64,000 bases of DNA, taken from Salminus brasiliensis (lineage: Eukaryota; Chordata; Actinopteri; Characiformes; Bryconidae). A program made the position numbers and the translations under genes. The stretch covers positions 93,598,839-93,662,838 of the forward strand of contig NC_132878.1 of assembly GCF_030463535.1 (NCBI RefSeq). The letters are read 5' to 3'. Every line of letters begins with the position of its first letter. Positions within the stretch are counted from its first letter, which is position 1. A model generated the notes under the pieces. That model was not told the origin of the DNA. It worked only from the letters and a program-made list of their open reading frames with translations, and did no database searches. Shown here piece by piece: positions 24,268 through 36,020 of the stretch.

Positions 24268-24801
24268 TCATTCTTTCACTTCTTGCTCAGCCTGGATCTG
24301 CGCCTCATTGGCCAGGTGCTCCTCCATCTTGATGGAAAAGATGGTGCTGTTGGTCTGCGTGCTCTCGTCCAGCTCCTTCAGCAGCTCGCCCTCCTTGAAG
24401 TCCGTCATGCCCTCGTCCTCCTCGGGGTCCTTGGGCTTGGCGCCGTGGCTGATGTAGAAGCGCTGGTTCTGGAAGAACTTGATGATGGTGTGCTTGGGCA
24501 GGTCCAGCTGCGCCGACAGCGTGTGGATGGCCTCCTCGTCCGGATAGAGGCCCACGTCCTGGATGAAGCTCTGGAGGATGCCCAGGGCTTCCAAGGAGAT
24601 CCGGCTGCCCTGCTGGCGGCTTTTGGCCCGGACTTCGTCCTCCGCCTCGGCCGGAGAGGCTGTAGAAGGCTGGCGAGGGGGCAGGCGGGGGCCGGTCTGC
24701 TGCTGCTGCTGAGGAATTTGCTGGGGCAGCAAAGGCTGGGATGGGTGCTGGAGGGTCAGGGGAGGCTGGTGCTGGGCTGAGGGAGGCTGGTGGGCTTGAG
24801 A
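24268..24801 (-). CDS. satb1: satb1 last coding exon: Q/P-rich linker, homeodomain, acidic tail, stop
   Basis: This exon has 534 bases including a TGA stop at 24270-24268 and encodes 177 residues in phase 0 from an acceptor ending TTTTCAG. Residues 1-46 are a Q/P-rich linker with only a short glutamine run (QQQQQ), where human SATB1 has a long polyglutamine tract. A conserved block, [10 protein letters not shown], follows. The homeodomain covers roughly residues 60-122 and includes [20 protein letters not shown] and the recognition-helix region [10 protein letters not shown]. The end of the domain reads [10 protein letters not shown], where human SATB1 has YYLKHHGKLK. The acidic tail retains ELLKEL and contains IKME at residues 156-159, matching the SUMO-acceptor consensus at the position of human K744. 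Some homeodomain residues (SLEAL, HTLSAQ, PKHT) match those I recall for human SATB2 and may be ancestral states. Confidence 0.95.
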   Translation of the reverse strand, partial: SQAHQPPSAQHQPPLTLQHPSQPLLPQQIPQQQQQTGPRLPPRQPSTASPAEAEDEVRAKSRQQGSRISLEALGILQSFIQDVGLYPDEEAIHTLSAQLDLPKHTIIKFFQNQRFYISHGAKPKDPEEDEGMTDFKEGELLKELDESTQTNSTIFSIKMEEHLANEAQIQAEQEVKE

Positions 24802-25027
24802 CTGAAAAGGGTACAGTTGAGAGACACATTAGCAACATTTCAAGCCAAAATGTATAACTAGCATCTGCACGCTGTAAAACGCTTGAAGGTTGCTGATGTT
24901 GCAATGGTGTAGACACGAATGTTAAAGTCACTGAGGATTAAAACATAGCCGAGCCCTGACACTTATTTACTTTGTGGTTCTTACTTTCATTCAAGTTTTT
25001 AGGCAAAATAAAATGTGAAAACAGACT

Positions 25028-25188
25028 TCACTGTATGGACAAAAGTATTGAGACACACCTCTAACTAATCTAATTTAGGTGTGGTTCTAAAGAGGTCACT
25101 GAATTTCCGCATGCTACTGTAATAGTCTAGAAAATAACTGCAGAACTCCAAACCTGCAGGTTTCCCAATACTTTTGTCCATATAGTGT
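25028..25188. mobile_element. Tc1 lineage D MITE, 160 bp
   Basis: The inverted ends ATGGACAAAAGTATTGAGAC and CCCAATACTTTTGTCCATAT flank only about 120 bases. It is a short deletion derivative in the last satb1 intron. Confidence 0.85.
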
Positions 25189-25199
25189 ATTAAATGTAA

Positions 25200-25955
25200 A
25201 AATAAATAGGTTCAGTTGTAATGAAGTGGGTTGAAAAAGTAGCTATGAGAAATGCTGCATTCAGAAATCCAGTTCATTTCAAAACATTCGCACCAAATGA
25301 ATCTAACTGAAGTCTGGATCTTTGGAAGATTTGGAGATTCAATGGCGCACTGAATCGATTCCTGAAGAATCATGACTGAATCAATGTGAGGTGAGAGATT
25401 TACTCCCGAATGTTAAAAAAACAATGACATTAGAATCAATTGAAATGGGGGCAAAAAGCAAAGTGTGATTGGAAAAGGCTCGTCATTGAAAGCATTGTTC
25501 TGAGTGGGTCAGAGAGGGGCTGTGAAACCTTTCACTGAATGTAATCTGTGGAAATACTTTCCATGTATGACCATTTTCTCAAACCCTTTTGCATCTAAAA
25601 CTCTCAAAGACAAATGAGGGGCCTGTTGATTGCTTATCAAACACTATTCAAAGGCTGGGCCTTCACACAACAAGGAGAAAAGAACAGTCCAGGCGACTGC
25701 GAAGAGTTGATATACTGCGTTTGTGTGTGTTTAGGTCAGTCTCACATTGAGGCAATCGCATAACACAGTGGCTCTGAAACATGCCATTGTTCCTCTGTTT
25801 GAGGCTATTGAGCAGCAGCTGTCGTTCACTATTGACTATAGTAAACTGTTTTTTCCTGGGACATTCCCCAGAGCACTGGAAACCCATGATGCCATTCACA
25901 GATAAAGAGCGCAGTTCAGAGGCCCAAAACCACCACTGAACACTAAAGCTGGGTT
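25200..25955. other. satb1 intron sequence, nothing recognised
   Basis: Intronic, with no coding signal and no repeat recognised. Confidence 0.5.
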
Positions 25956-26195
25956 GTCTTCAAAACGTTCTCAACTAGTATAAATGAACTTTCTATGGTA
26001 AGGGATAAAGGTTCCTAAATGTTTGGGTTTGGATGTGGAAAAAAGAACTGGTTAATGAACCTTTACATTATATGGAAGCTCTTCAAACTTTTAAAATGGC
26101 TAATTTACAAAAAAAGGTCCACTATAGAACCTCTAAAAGGTTCTTTAAGTAACCAAATGTGGCTGTTCTATGGCAGTGGCTTTAAGGCTTAGCCC
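25956..26195. repeat. GGTTCT-type dispersed repeat in intron
   Basis: Contains AAAGGTTCCTAAATG, AAAAGGTTCTTTAAGTAACC and GTGGCTGTTCTATGGCA, characteristic of the same family as 20780-20925. Confidence 0.5.
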
Positions 26196-26869
26196 TGTAG
26201 TGTTGGGCCTGTTATAACACACCCAGTTTATCTGAGGAAATGGTTGTTAATTAGTCCATTAGTTTGTTGAAGGGAGGGGAAACTCTATGCTGTTTTATGG
26301 CTACAGAGATCCTTTTTTGGCTTCCTTATTTTAGAAAGACTACAGGGTTAACAAAAGCCCAAAAAGAAACAATTTGCTCTTGGCTCTCACTCCATGTCCA
26401 ATCAATACTTCTGCAGTATCTGTATTAAATGAATACAGCCTGTGTTGAACTATCAGCTGCATTAATTAACAGAGCTAAAATTACAACTAACTAAAAGGGA
26501 TTAGACAGACAATACCATAACTGACCTTCTGAGACACTGCTGAATACAGGTAAAGCAAGCAGAACTACAAGTGACCTGTGATGCTGTATAGTAATTATTT
26601 AAATTGTGTACCTCTCATACATTATCTGTACCAATGTGATATGGCTTACGTTGATAGTATTCTGCATAAAGTTTGCCTAAAAGACTCTAAAAGACAATTA
26701 GGCATTATCAGTATTGCAATAATATTGAGCGTCCAATAGATTGAAAATACTCTTTAGTCACCCTTTTCTTCTCCTTTATTCCTCTAGATTTTGTTCACTC
26801 TGCTTGTTATTCTTGTATCCAGACTGATCAACAAACTACAATAAAATACTGATTTTAAAAAATGCAGTT

Positions 26870-27365
26870 TTTGATGAAGTTCATCTTCATCAGCAAGCTT
26901 CAGCACATTTAAAACTCAGCAGCCAGATTTCTCACTTTCAATAAAATTTTCAAGGAGATGCACTACATCCATTAAGTTTAAGATTCTGCTCACTACCTTC
27001 AAAGCCCTTCATGGTCTGGCCCCTGTGTACCTTAGAAAGCTCCTCCACTGTTACAGTCCCCCTCCTACTCTGAGGTCCTCAGACAGCAGCTTACTCACTT
27101 TCCCCTACACAACTAGATCCTTCAGTACTGTGGCACCAAAAATCTGGAAACTGGAATTCCCTACCCCAATCCCCTCAAGTCTCTTCCTCAAATCGCACCT
27201 GAAGGCCCTTTCCTCTTTGACAATACCTCTGTCCTTCCTCTGCCTCATATGTTTTTTTTTTTTGTTTACCTTCTTGTCTTTCTCTCATTATTTCTTCTGT
27301 AAAGCATTATCTTGTAAAGCGACCTTGTTATTATGGAAGATGCTAAATAAATATAACTTCTTATT
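26870..27365 (+). mobile_element. LINE fragment, 3' end with reverse-transcriptase C terminus
   Basis: Translation gives LKLLTTF-like sequence then KALHGLAPVYLRKLLHCYSP and RSFSTVAPKIWKLEF, the standard C-terminal signature of teleost LINE polymerases. The stop is followed by a tail with AAGCGACCTTG and GCTAAATAAATATAA. It is 5'-truncated and sits in the last satb1 intron in antisense to the gene. Confidence 0.85.
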
Positions 27366-29270
27366 ATTAACTTAACATTTATATTAACAGAAATGTCACA
27401 ACTGATGCAGAGTAGAACATCAGCTCTGTACAGCACACTGTTTACTGCATTTCAAATGAGCACACATGGCTAAGTTTGTCCCTGAAAATATTCTTAACAG
27501 CACATGAATGGAAACTTTAGGAAAGCAGCATTTATTCAGAGTTTACTCGAGAGCGTCGGTGTGGCTTCAATATCAAAATTAACTTATATCCAATAAATGC
27601 TTATAAACCAAGTGGCGGTAAGTGGCGCGTTAAAGCACACTGGTGGCATTTGAGGCCTAAAAAGGGTTCTTGTCACCCAGCATGTGCTTGAGACATCTGA
27701 CTCGCATCTGCGTGTTTCAAACTCACACCATTGTGTGCTAATGTCCTCGTCTTAAATGGGTAAAATGGAATAGATAACATCTTTCTTGAGTCCACACTAC
27801 TTGCTTGGACTGACCATATGCTTTGGAGTAAACAAAATAATACATGATCAAAGACCCAGCTGTAAGCGAGAAGGGCTGATGTGTTTTTTTCCCTCTCCTG
27901 ATTACTCAAATGTTCCTGAATGGGCCTTCGTTTATCCGAAACAGGCAGCTGTCTTTAAAAATATGAATGCTGAAAAATGCGCTAATGACAGCTTGGCGTC
28001 TCCGGCGCAGATGCTGAGATTTCGTTGAGATCGCTTCAGAAAGTCCTGCAGGTTAATATCCGACAACTTGAGACGGAGGCAACAAAGCGTCAAACATTGA
28101 AGTGAAAACTGAGCAACTGAGAAACAGAAACAACAATGTGGGAGTCATGGCTACGGATAAATAAATAGATGCAGAGTTCCTACGCGGTGTGTTGTGTGCC
28201 GGTGTGATATGCGTGCACAGGGAGTGTGTCTGCATATGTGCATGTCTGTGTGTACATATAATGGGGCACTTTGTCTCTATTTGGATTTTCATGCTGTTAC
28301 TTTTTAATTAAGCAGGGAAAAATACATATTCATCAAATTGTCTTAGTTGGTATGAAGAACAGATTTCACCTAAATAATGATTTAACAGTTTTTGATTTTT
28401 GAAATTATTGTTGAAAACCACATTATTGTTGAAACTCTTTTAGCTCAAGGTGGATTAAACACCTGAAAGGCTTGAGGGCTGTTGAGTGCCGAAGGGGTAA
28501 AAGTGAATGGGCTTTGCCTTTACTCTTCAGATAAAGTTCCTAACAATATCCCTGGTTAGTCCTTAATATGTTATAAAACATTATCAGATAAAGAGTGTGT
28601 GTGTGTGTGTATGACTGTTTCCAGGTGTGCATCGGTATGTACATATAAGCTACAGGTTTTTTTTTTTAGCAAAATACATTTACAAATGTTTCTTTATATA
28701 ACTAAAATGGCAAAACATTTTACGTTTTTTTAAATTTTGTATAAATGTAATGTATAATCATATGGGACATATTATTATTACAAATTTACATTTACATATA
28801 AGCCGTATATACATACGTTTAAACATTCCTGTTAAAATTATATATTGGATTTTTCAGTGAGAAATTCCTTCTACAGGAATAAAACACTGGTATTTATCTG
28901 GTAAATATAACATACTGATAAAATGAAAACTAAACGTATGCAAATGTGTCTTAAAATCATTTCATGTTTTTGTGCTATATTTTATAGTAAGCAAATAAAC
29001 AGTAATAGTGCATTACAATGTGCAGAATGTGTTCTCTGAGGATGAGGACTTAGAGGACATATTATGTATACTTAGAAATTTCCAAACATTAGAATACAAC
29101 TATATATAAGGCAATATGGATTTTTTTTCACTTGCAAGTAACATTTCTATATATATAAACAACAGCTTAACAAAAAAGTCCGTAACATTTGATGGAAGTC
29201 AAAGTAAAAATATATTTTGAAGAATTTCTATTGGTCCATTCATCATTAATTTGGACACAGTATGAAGGAC
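27366..29270. other. satb1 intron sequence between the LINE and the CUT2 exon
   Basis: The part 27540-28120 is non-repetitive and has mixed composition, including AATATGAATGCTGAAAAATG and a run of CpG-containing words, so it may hold a noncoding element. The part 28590-29260 is AT-rich with a short GT repeat near 28593. No gene is seen. Confidence 0.4.
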
Positions 29271-29366
29271 AGTGTTTTACTGTTTCAAATTATGTGAAAA
29301 AATGTAAAATGTAAAAAATACATATGTATGACCCCAGTCGAGTGTGCACGTGTTTGTGTTGCTGAC

Positions 29367-29573
29367 CTGTAAGGGCTCAGTGGGGATGTGCAGCAGGTGT
29401 GTTGGTCGGTCTGTGTGGTGCTGTTGGCCACCATTGCTCTCCTGCTCGTAGATGGCGTCTCTCTCTGACTGTGACAGGCTCAGGAAACGGCGGATCATTG
29501 ACAGGTTCTCCCACAGCGTGCGGTTCTCCGGAGACGGATCCTCCTTCCAGCGCAGGAGCTCACACAGCCAGCC
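29367..29573 (-). CDS. satb1: satb1 exon: second half of CUT2 and following linker
   Basis: This exon has 207 bases, is phase 0 at both ends, and encodes 69 residues. It begins [20 protein letters not shown], completes CUT2 through [12 protein letters not shown], and continues with a histidine/glutamine-rich linker ending [11 protein letters not shown]. The acceptor is a (GT)n tract ending TGCAG, which appears on the plus strand as the CA repeat at 29576-29592. The donor is CAG|GTCAGC at 29366. The acceptor's pyrimidine tract is made largely of the dinucleotide repeat, so repeat-length variation there might affect splicing. Confidence 0.95.
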
Positions 29574-29699
29574 CTGCACACACACACACACGCCACATTA
29601 ACACCTCCTCACACACTATGCCGAGGGTGAAATGCTATTATAAGTACTGAAAAATACTATATCTTTTTCACTATTATGCTGTGTTTTTGCTTTGTGTTC

Positions 29700-31160
29700 A
29701 TAAAGATACATGAAAACATTTATATTCCACAGAAAAAACACACATCACGTGTCTACTAATTTAAAAACAGTATGCCGCCTGAAAGAGCTAATCCATTCTG
29801 TTCATCCTTTAAACCCTAAAGACTGTATTTGTACTTATATAACAATTCCTGGGTCTTTTATGACATATGTTACATGTTAGTTTCTTAGTAGTTCCTGAAT
29901 TTGCACGTCAGGACATTCAATCACTCTACAGCAGGACAGAAACGAGAGGGCCCGAGGTTTGGGACACTGTATTATATACAATGTACAAATATAGATAGAC
30001 ACTGTTGATAGATGTGGATCAATTTCACACAAATAAAAATTAGTCATAAATGACTTCTTTATTGACTTACTTATGACCTTGATATTACAGTATAAAGAAA
30101 TTGTGCTTCTGAAAATCAGGACAAGTACCTCACATTACAAGATACTAAAATGTATTACTAATATGATATATAACTATATTATACCACTGGCCACACTGGT
30201 TGTATGTAAAGTATCCATGAAGTCCAAAAAGACAAAGAAACATCTTCTGGAACAAAAAAATACTTTGTATTTCTTGATATTACAGTTCAGTAATACATTA
30301 GCTTTTTATGTGTAAAATAAATACTGACTGTATTTCAATGTGGATTACTGATTTGTGTGTGTGTGTGTCTTAATAATTACTTAGTGTATTTATTATTTTT
30401 TTACATTTCAGTTAATTTCAAAGATCTGTGCAGAGGGCAGTTTTTAAGAATGTGGCCCAGGACTGTACTGTTCTATACTGACACATGAACTGGTCATAAC
30501 CACTGACTGCCTTTAAGTGTGGATCAGTTGATTCAGTCCAAAAAGATGAACCAGCAAGTATTTGGAAGGGTAGTAGGCTAATAAATGAATTAATTGATAA
30601 AATAATTTGCTACCTCCCATTCCTATACTACAGTTCAACACTCTGTGACACATGACTACACTGTACTGATAGGATACATCAGTTACTGGCTACACTGGTC
30701 ATAAACACTGACTAAAGTGAAGTAATACATTCGATTTTTATTATTATTTTTATTAATTACTTAACATATGTATTATGTCATTTATTTATATTAAAGTTCA
30801 AATATTAGAACAGAAGAGAACAGATCTTACTAATAAAGCAGAAATCTATACTATACTGATAACATGCATTAGCTACTGTCTGCATTTTAAAAAAGGATAA
30901 ACAACACGTTGGGCTTTTGGGACAATAGTAATGCGTGTTTTTAAATATTATATACTCAATATTTATATAATACATGACTATACTATCCTGATATGATACA
31001 TTAGCTGCTGCATTTGTATTTATTTAAATAACTAATTACCTAACTGATATTTTATCACAGTTCAAAGACGTGTTGAACAGGTTCTACTAACACAATCCAC
31101 AACTATATTACACTGTGCATTATTACAGTGCATTACCTAGCGGTCATATTTTTCTTTATT
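29700..31160. repeat. AT-rich intron with a decayed tandem array
   Basis: The phrases CATGACTA-AC-TGTACTGATA and CACTGGTCATAAACACTGACT recur in altered form near 30170, 30480, 30650-30710, 30850, 30965 and 31090. Units of about 110-300 bases suggest an old tandem duplication. No coding signal is seen. Confidence 0.5.
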
Positions 31161-32040
31161 GCCACATTTTATTAGCCACCTGCAGGCTATTCTAATAGAA
31201 GCTGCTGCTGACAGCATCCCATCAATATGTACACATTTGCTCCTGTCCACGGCACATTACAGTCTCAGGGCTGATGACTTGTTTTTAAACCATGATATTA
31301 CATTCATCTAGTGAGCAGAGCAAGGCCAATCTTTCTTGCAATTGGCCTTTTCCTTTCCTTTCCTCGTTTTATTTTTAAACAGATCTTGCCACTGATGCGC
31401 AAGCCTTCACCCTTCAATGCAGACAGGGTTCCACTTCACCGCTGTATAGAACGCGACAGAAGGAGACGGAGAGAAGGAGAACGTAGAGGAGAGAGGGAGT
31501 GTATGTGCGTGTGCCAGCAGCCGTGTCCTGGCACTGTTACAAGTACGATGCCGTAATCTCCAGACCAGTGTGCGGCAGCACCTTTCATTTTCACAGGATT
31601 ACCCAGTGCTCGGCCACACACACACACACACGCACAGGAGGCCAGTGCCAGCACCAGAGCCACACCAGTGCACTGCATGGCTGAGATAACTCAGCAGTTC
31701 TGTTGTCCCCTGCTCCAACTCCTCCCAAAGCCACATCAAACCCCAGAGAGAGAAAGAGAGAGAGGAGGGGAGGGCGAGATACATAAAGACAGTATAGCCC
31801 ACCTTGTTCCTCTGCCACATTTATTGTATTTTTTTTTTTAATTCGCATGCACAGGGATTTGGGTGCTGTTCCCACTCTGATGTCTGTGGATTCTGTCAAC
31901 TCTGTTTTTTAGCACACACACACACAACAAACCAATCACAACCATTATTAAACAGGCCACAACAAAACTCCTACAAACACAACAGATTAATCAGTGAGCC
32001 ATTCGCCAAAAATACTAAAAACGATATACTTAATATAATG
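31161..32040. other. satb1 intron, nothing coding recognised
   Basis: Positions 31180-31340 are repeat-free and could be conserved noncoding sequence. A GA-rich run lies at 31740-31775, and CA runs are at 31616-31632 and 31914-31926. Confidence 0.4.
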
Positions 32041-32048
32041 TAATAATA

Positions 32049-32049
<1 letters not shown>

Positions 32050-32102
<53 letters not shown>

Positions 32103-32155
32103 TGACAATTCTAATATAATTTAATATAATATGTGTGTGTGTGTGTGTGTGTATA
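32050..32155. repeat. (AT)n and (GT)n microsatellites
   Basis: About 48 bases of AT repeat at 32052-32099 are followed by TGTG repeats near 32132-32152. Confidence 0.95.
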
Positions 32156-32159
32156 TAGT

Positions 32160-33500
32160 AACCTTATAGTCTATAGTATATAGGCCTATAGTAACTTTTT
32201 GCACTTTTGGCCATAGACAGGCACTCAGCAATGACAAAGCTGAATCTATCCATCTATCTATACTATTTCATGATGAACTGACCAACAAAAACAGTCCAAT
32301 ATTACTTTAAAATAAAATCTTATTTCATTAACGTGCATATAACTTCACAGTGTTTTTTTACCCTCCTCCTCTAAAAAGGCCGTTTCAGAGATGTTTTTGT
32401 CACAACAGTGATGATATGGGACGTATGTGAGAAGTGCAAGTTTTGTGCCTTTCAAATCGGATGGCTAGGCAGAGCGGTCCCTGGGATTTAAAGAACTGAA
32501 AACATGTTTGTATTTGTCCAATTGCATTTCTTCCACCGTCTTCCCATACACAGAGAGAGAGCTAGGAGGCACTCGGGCCGGCCAGGGGGGTGTAATTGGC
32601 TTTTTGACCAATTATTTTACAGCACGCTAAAGAAAAACAGCAAGCTACTTCTCACCAGCTCAGTGGATAAGGTATGGAAAAATTCGACTTTCGCCCAAAC
32701 AGCTTTTGCCCCTGAAGTCAAACCGTGAACATGAATGCTATCCGCAAATCAATGATGTCACACTGCACATTTTGCAGCATGAAACCTTTCTAAACCCTGC
32801 AGATTTACCAGAAACAATGATCCTTTTCAACTGTACACAAAGCAAGCATCAGCTCATGCACTGCATGTACTGATACCAAGAACCATAGACTTCCTATCTG
32901 TCTGGGTAAAACTGCTAAAGCTCTGCATGCCGCTCTGAAAGGGGAGCGTAAGGAACTGTATCCGAGTGTAATGTAGAGTCTGGCCAATGCATCAGATAGT
33001 CAATATTATTGTCTGATGCTGAGATATGTCAGATTTATGGTTGTAAGTCCAGCCAATGAAATACTGATATTTATACTAAAACTGAGACTTTGACAGTCCC
33101 CAGCTTTTCTTAAAACTGAAAAAGGCTAAAATGCACTCTTAAGAAAGGTTGGAAAAGACATTTGTGATAGTGAAGAACCTTTTAAAGGTTCACATAAGCT
33201 GGGGCAAAAGTTTTCACCATACATGATACATATAATGATACTTGGTTGAAAAGTTTTACGTAGTACATACAAAAGCTTTCATTCAACATTTCTAAAGCTA
33301 ATGTTGCTCTATTTGTTCTGAAACATGCAGCTGGTGAGTATAGGCAATATCCACAATATGCTCATAAAAATGTCTTATCACAAAAACTTTTATTTTTGAA
33401 AATATAAAGCTAATGAATAAATGCAGAAACCAACCAAGAGTGCTCAGAATGTTGAGAAACTACACAACTAGTGTTACAATAGTTACATTATCCATGACTT
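32160..33500. other. satb1 intron, nothing recognised
   Basis: No coding signal. The part 32340-32730 contains CpG words and no repeats and may be regulatory. Position 33165 onward has a short AAGAACCTTTTAAAGGTTC palindrome. Confidence 0.4.
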
Positions 33501-33501
33501 T

Positions 33502-33999
33502 CTGCTGTTTTAACCCATAAAAGCCCATGGTGACATACGTCAAAGACCCTTTAAAAGATGTGGAAAGTTCCAAAAAGTTCCTTACAGCACTCTGCCCTTC
33601 ACTTTAACCCATTAAATCCCTAAGTGACATATACTCCATATCCTGGATATGTCACAGGACATTTACAAAAAAAAGTGTTCTTGGTTAATGCTTATTTTCA
33701 GTGTATTTTTGTCTTCTAAAACACATTTAACAGTTCAAATGCTTGGATTAAATGTCATATATTACATATAACCAGTTTTGACACCCTTTCTAGACCAATA
33801 TGATGAAACCCAAGTTAAAAAAAAACAATTGTTGTGACATATATACGTGAAATATGGATTTAAAGCATAAACTATTTACAGAAGAAGTCATTGAACAATG
33901 ACTTGAAGAATGACTAATGAGCTGCTCAATCAATTTAACTGATTCAATTATTCTGAACGATATTGAAAACTGGGTCTGGGCTCTTATGGGTTAAAGCAG
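33502..33999. mobile_element. nonautonomous element with TTTAACCCATAA ends
   Basis: The left end TTTAACCCATAAAAGCCCA (33509-33527) and the right end TGGGCTCTTATGGGTTAAA (33977-33995) are inverted copies about 490 bases apart. The interior has GTGACATA repeats but no coding sequence. Confidence 0.65.
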
Positions 34000-35040
34000 G
34001 AAAGCAATATTTGACTAAAAACGATGTTTTAGGTTTCAGAAATGTTCCTGCTTTAGAATCAGCCTCACCGAATATTTATACTGGTTGGGCCTGAGTGCTT
34101 TGGGAGGTGATGGTGATTGGTTTTGGACTATAGAGGTGTTGGAGGCAGAGGTAATAACCTCCTCGCTGGGGCCAAGGCAGGCCATGCCGAGCCTCCATTG
34201 TCTCCTGTTGTATAAATAGCAATTTGGCGTTCTGATAAAAATATTTCTCTTGGAACACAATGGCTGAATTCATGCGCAGGATTCACCCAGCTATGCAGCA
34301 CCCCATGCATTTGTGTGTGGATATGTGTGTGTGTGTGTGAGACAGAAAGAGAGAGAGTGCAAAACAGGGCGTGTGTGAGAGAAAGTGCTCAACAGAAACA
34401 GTGTGTGCGTATGTGTGTGTGTGTAGAAGCTGTGGCAGTCACAAGCTGCCAATGAGAGGTGCACAGGGCTGCTCTGTGAGGAAACAGCGCTGCATTCACG
34501 TCCCTTTAACTGCTGGGCCCTCGATCGAGAGCATTAATAAACCGGTCAGTGAGCCGGTCAGTCCAGGAGCCCCTGAGCAGCACAAGCCCAGCTAGCCATT
34601 CATCACGGAACTCTTTGCCTAGTCACGCGGCTTCAGCAACACCTTTACATTATCCCATTTAGTCATTATCATACCCTGGCAGCACAATGCACCCATGCAC
34701 AACCCTGCCCTGTCCTCCGTAACCCCAGCGGCACTGCCTTCACGAGGCCAGGAGATCCTTTTTTCCTACTGTGCCTGTCATAACTCTGTCTGTAGCATCT
34801 TTCTAAAGGACTGCGGTGGCCACAGTTTTATCTATTTTTCACAGAGAAAATGTGTGAATAGGAACGGAAGTTTTATCACTTGTGCTTTATTGTTACTCGG
34901 ACTGAAATAAAAACAATAATAAGCGCTTACTGGTCCTAAATGGTCCAAACACAATGGTCCTGTACTTCTTTTACGTCTTTTATACACCCTTTAAAAGATG
35001 GTAGTGCTGATTCGACACGTTGCTCTAGTTTACTGCGTGC
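34000..35040. other. satb1 intron, nothing recognised
   Basis: A GT/GA-rich stretch at 34310-34425 is simple sequence. The rest is mixed, with no gene or repeat family recognised. Confidence 0.4.
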
Positions 35041-35049
35041 AATGTGAAC

Positions 35050-36020
35050 CTGGAGTGTCCATTTGCAGTGAAATGCTCATGCAATGTAGTGTCTAGTTAA
35101 TGTTTTCTAATGATATAAAAAGTGAGTTTCAAAGCTCAGAACGAGAATACGGAAGCTATTCTTATTCTGAATGGTTGATTAGGGATTGTGGAAATTATTC
35201 TCCTTTATCCCAGAAATGTTTTTAAACCTTATTTTATCAAGTAAAATAAAGGTGAGGTATAACAATGGTAAAAATCACAATCAGGACCTTTATGTAAAGT
35301 ATCAACCTGACTGAACTGGCTAATTGGACTTTTTTGGACATTTAACAACCATACCTAAACAGGCTTCTCTCCTACGTAAACTGAATAAGCAAACCTTACT
35401 GTAACGAGTAACAAGATTCCTGTTTTTTCCAGAACAAATTCTGGATCATTTCTAGTGATTCATTTGTCATGATGTGTTTATGCAATGTATAGCAGGGCTA
35501 GTGTTTATAAATGATGTAAAAAATATAAAGTTTTAAATGTCAGAACGAGAATATGGAAGCTATTCTCTAGATATTTGTTAATTGGGGATTGTGAAGTGAA
35601 GGTGATTGTGAAATGAAGGTGAAGTAAGTATAAGAATGGTAAACAATTCTAAGCAGGACCTTTATGGAAAGTATAAATACGAGTGGCCTGGCTAATTGGA
35701 CTTTTTTGGACATTTACTGACCTTGTCTGAACAGGTCAACTATGACAAAGATGAACTGTAGATGTAATCATACAATACATTCTGCTTCTCTCTAAGCTAA
35801 CTGGATAAGCAAACCTTGACTAACGAGTAACAAGATCCAACTATATTTTTTCCATATTTCTTCCATTTCTTGTTTTTTCATTCCACACTTTATCCTCTCT
35901 CCTGACCATTTCTCTGATCGATTTGCTGTGAAATGCTCATGCGATTTAAAGTGCAGCGCAAACGTTGTCAAATGATGTGAGGTCAGAGAGACAATATGAA
36001 CGTTTGGTGAGTGTGTTGGT
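35050..36020. repeat. diverged tandem duplication, two copies plus a partial third
   Basis: Shared blocks appear at about 370-460 base spacing: GAAATGCTCATGC near 35068 and 35930, CTAATTGGACTTTTTTGGAC near 35319 and 35692, and CGAGTAACAAGAT near 35405 and 35824. A weaker copy of the AACAGGGCCTTTATGTG block lies near 37141. The copies are strongly diverged, so the duplication is old. Confidence 0.75.

Noticed and set aside
24283..24780. 165-codon open frame on the plus strand opposite the last satb1 exon, and a 208-codon alternative frame on the minus strand
   Set aside because: Both are shadows of the G+C-rich homeodomain exon. The SATB1 frame explains the sequence and the others match no protein family.
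27025..27375. 116-codon plus-strand frame as a host gene
   Set aside because: The YLRKLLHCYSP and APKIWKLEF motifs mark it as the C terminus of a LINE polymerase, 5'-truncated.
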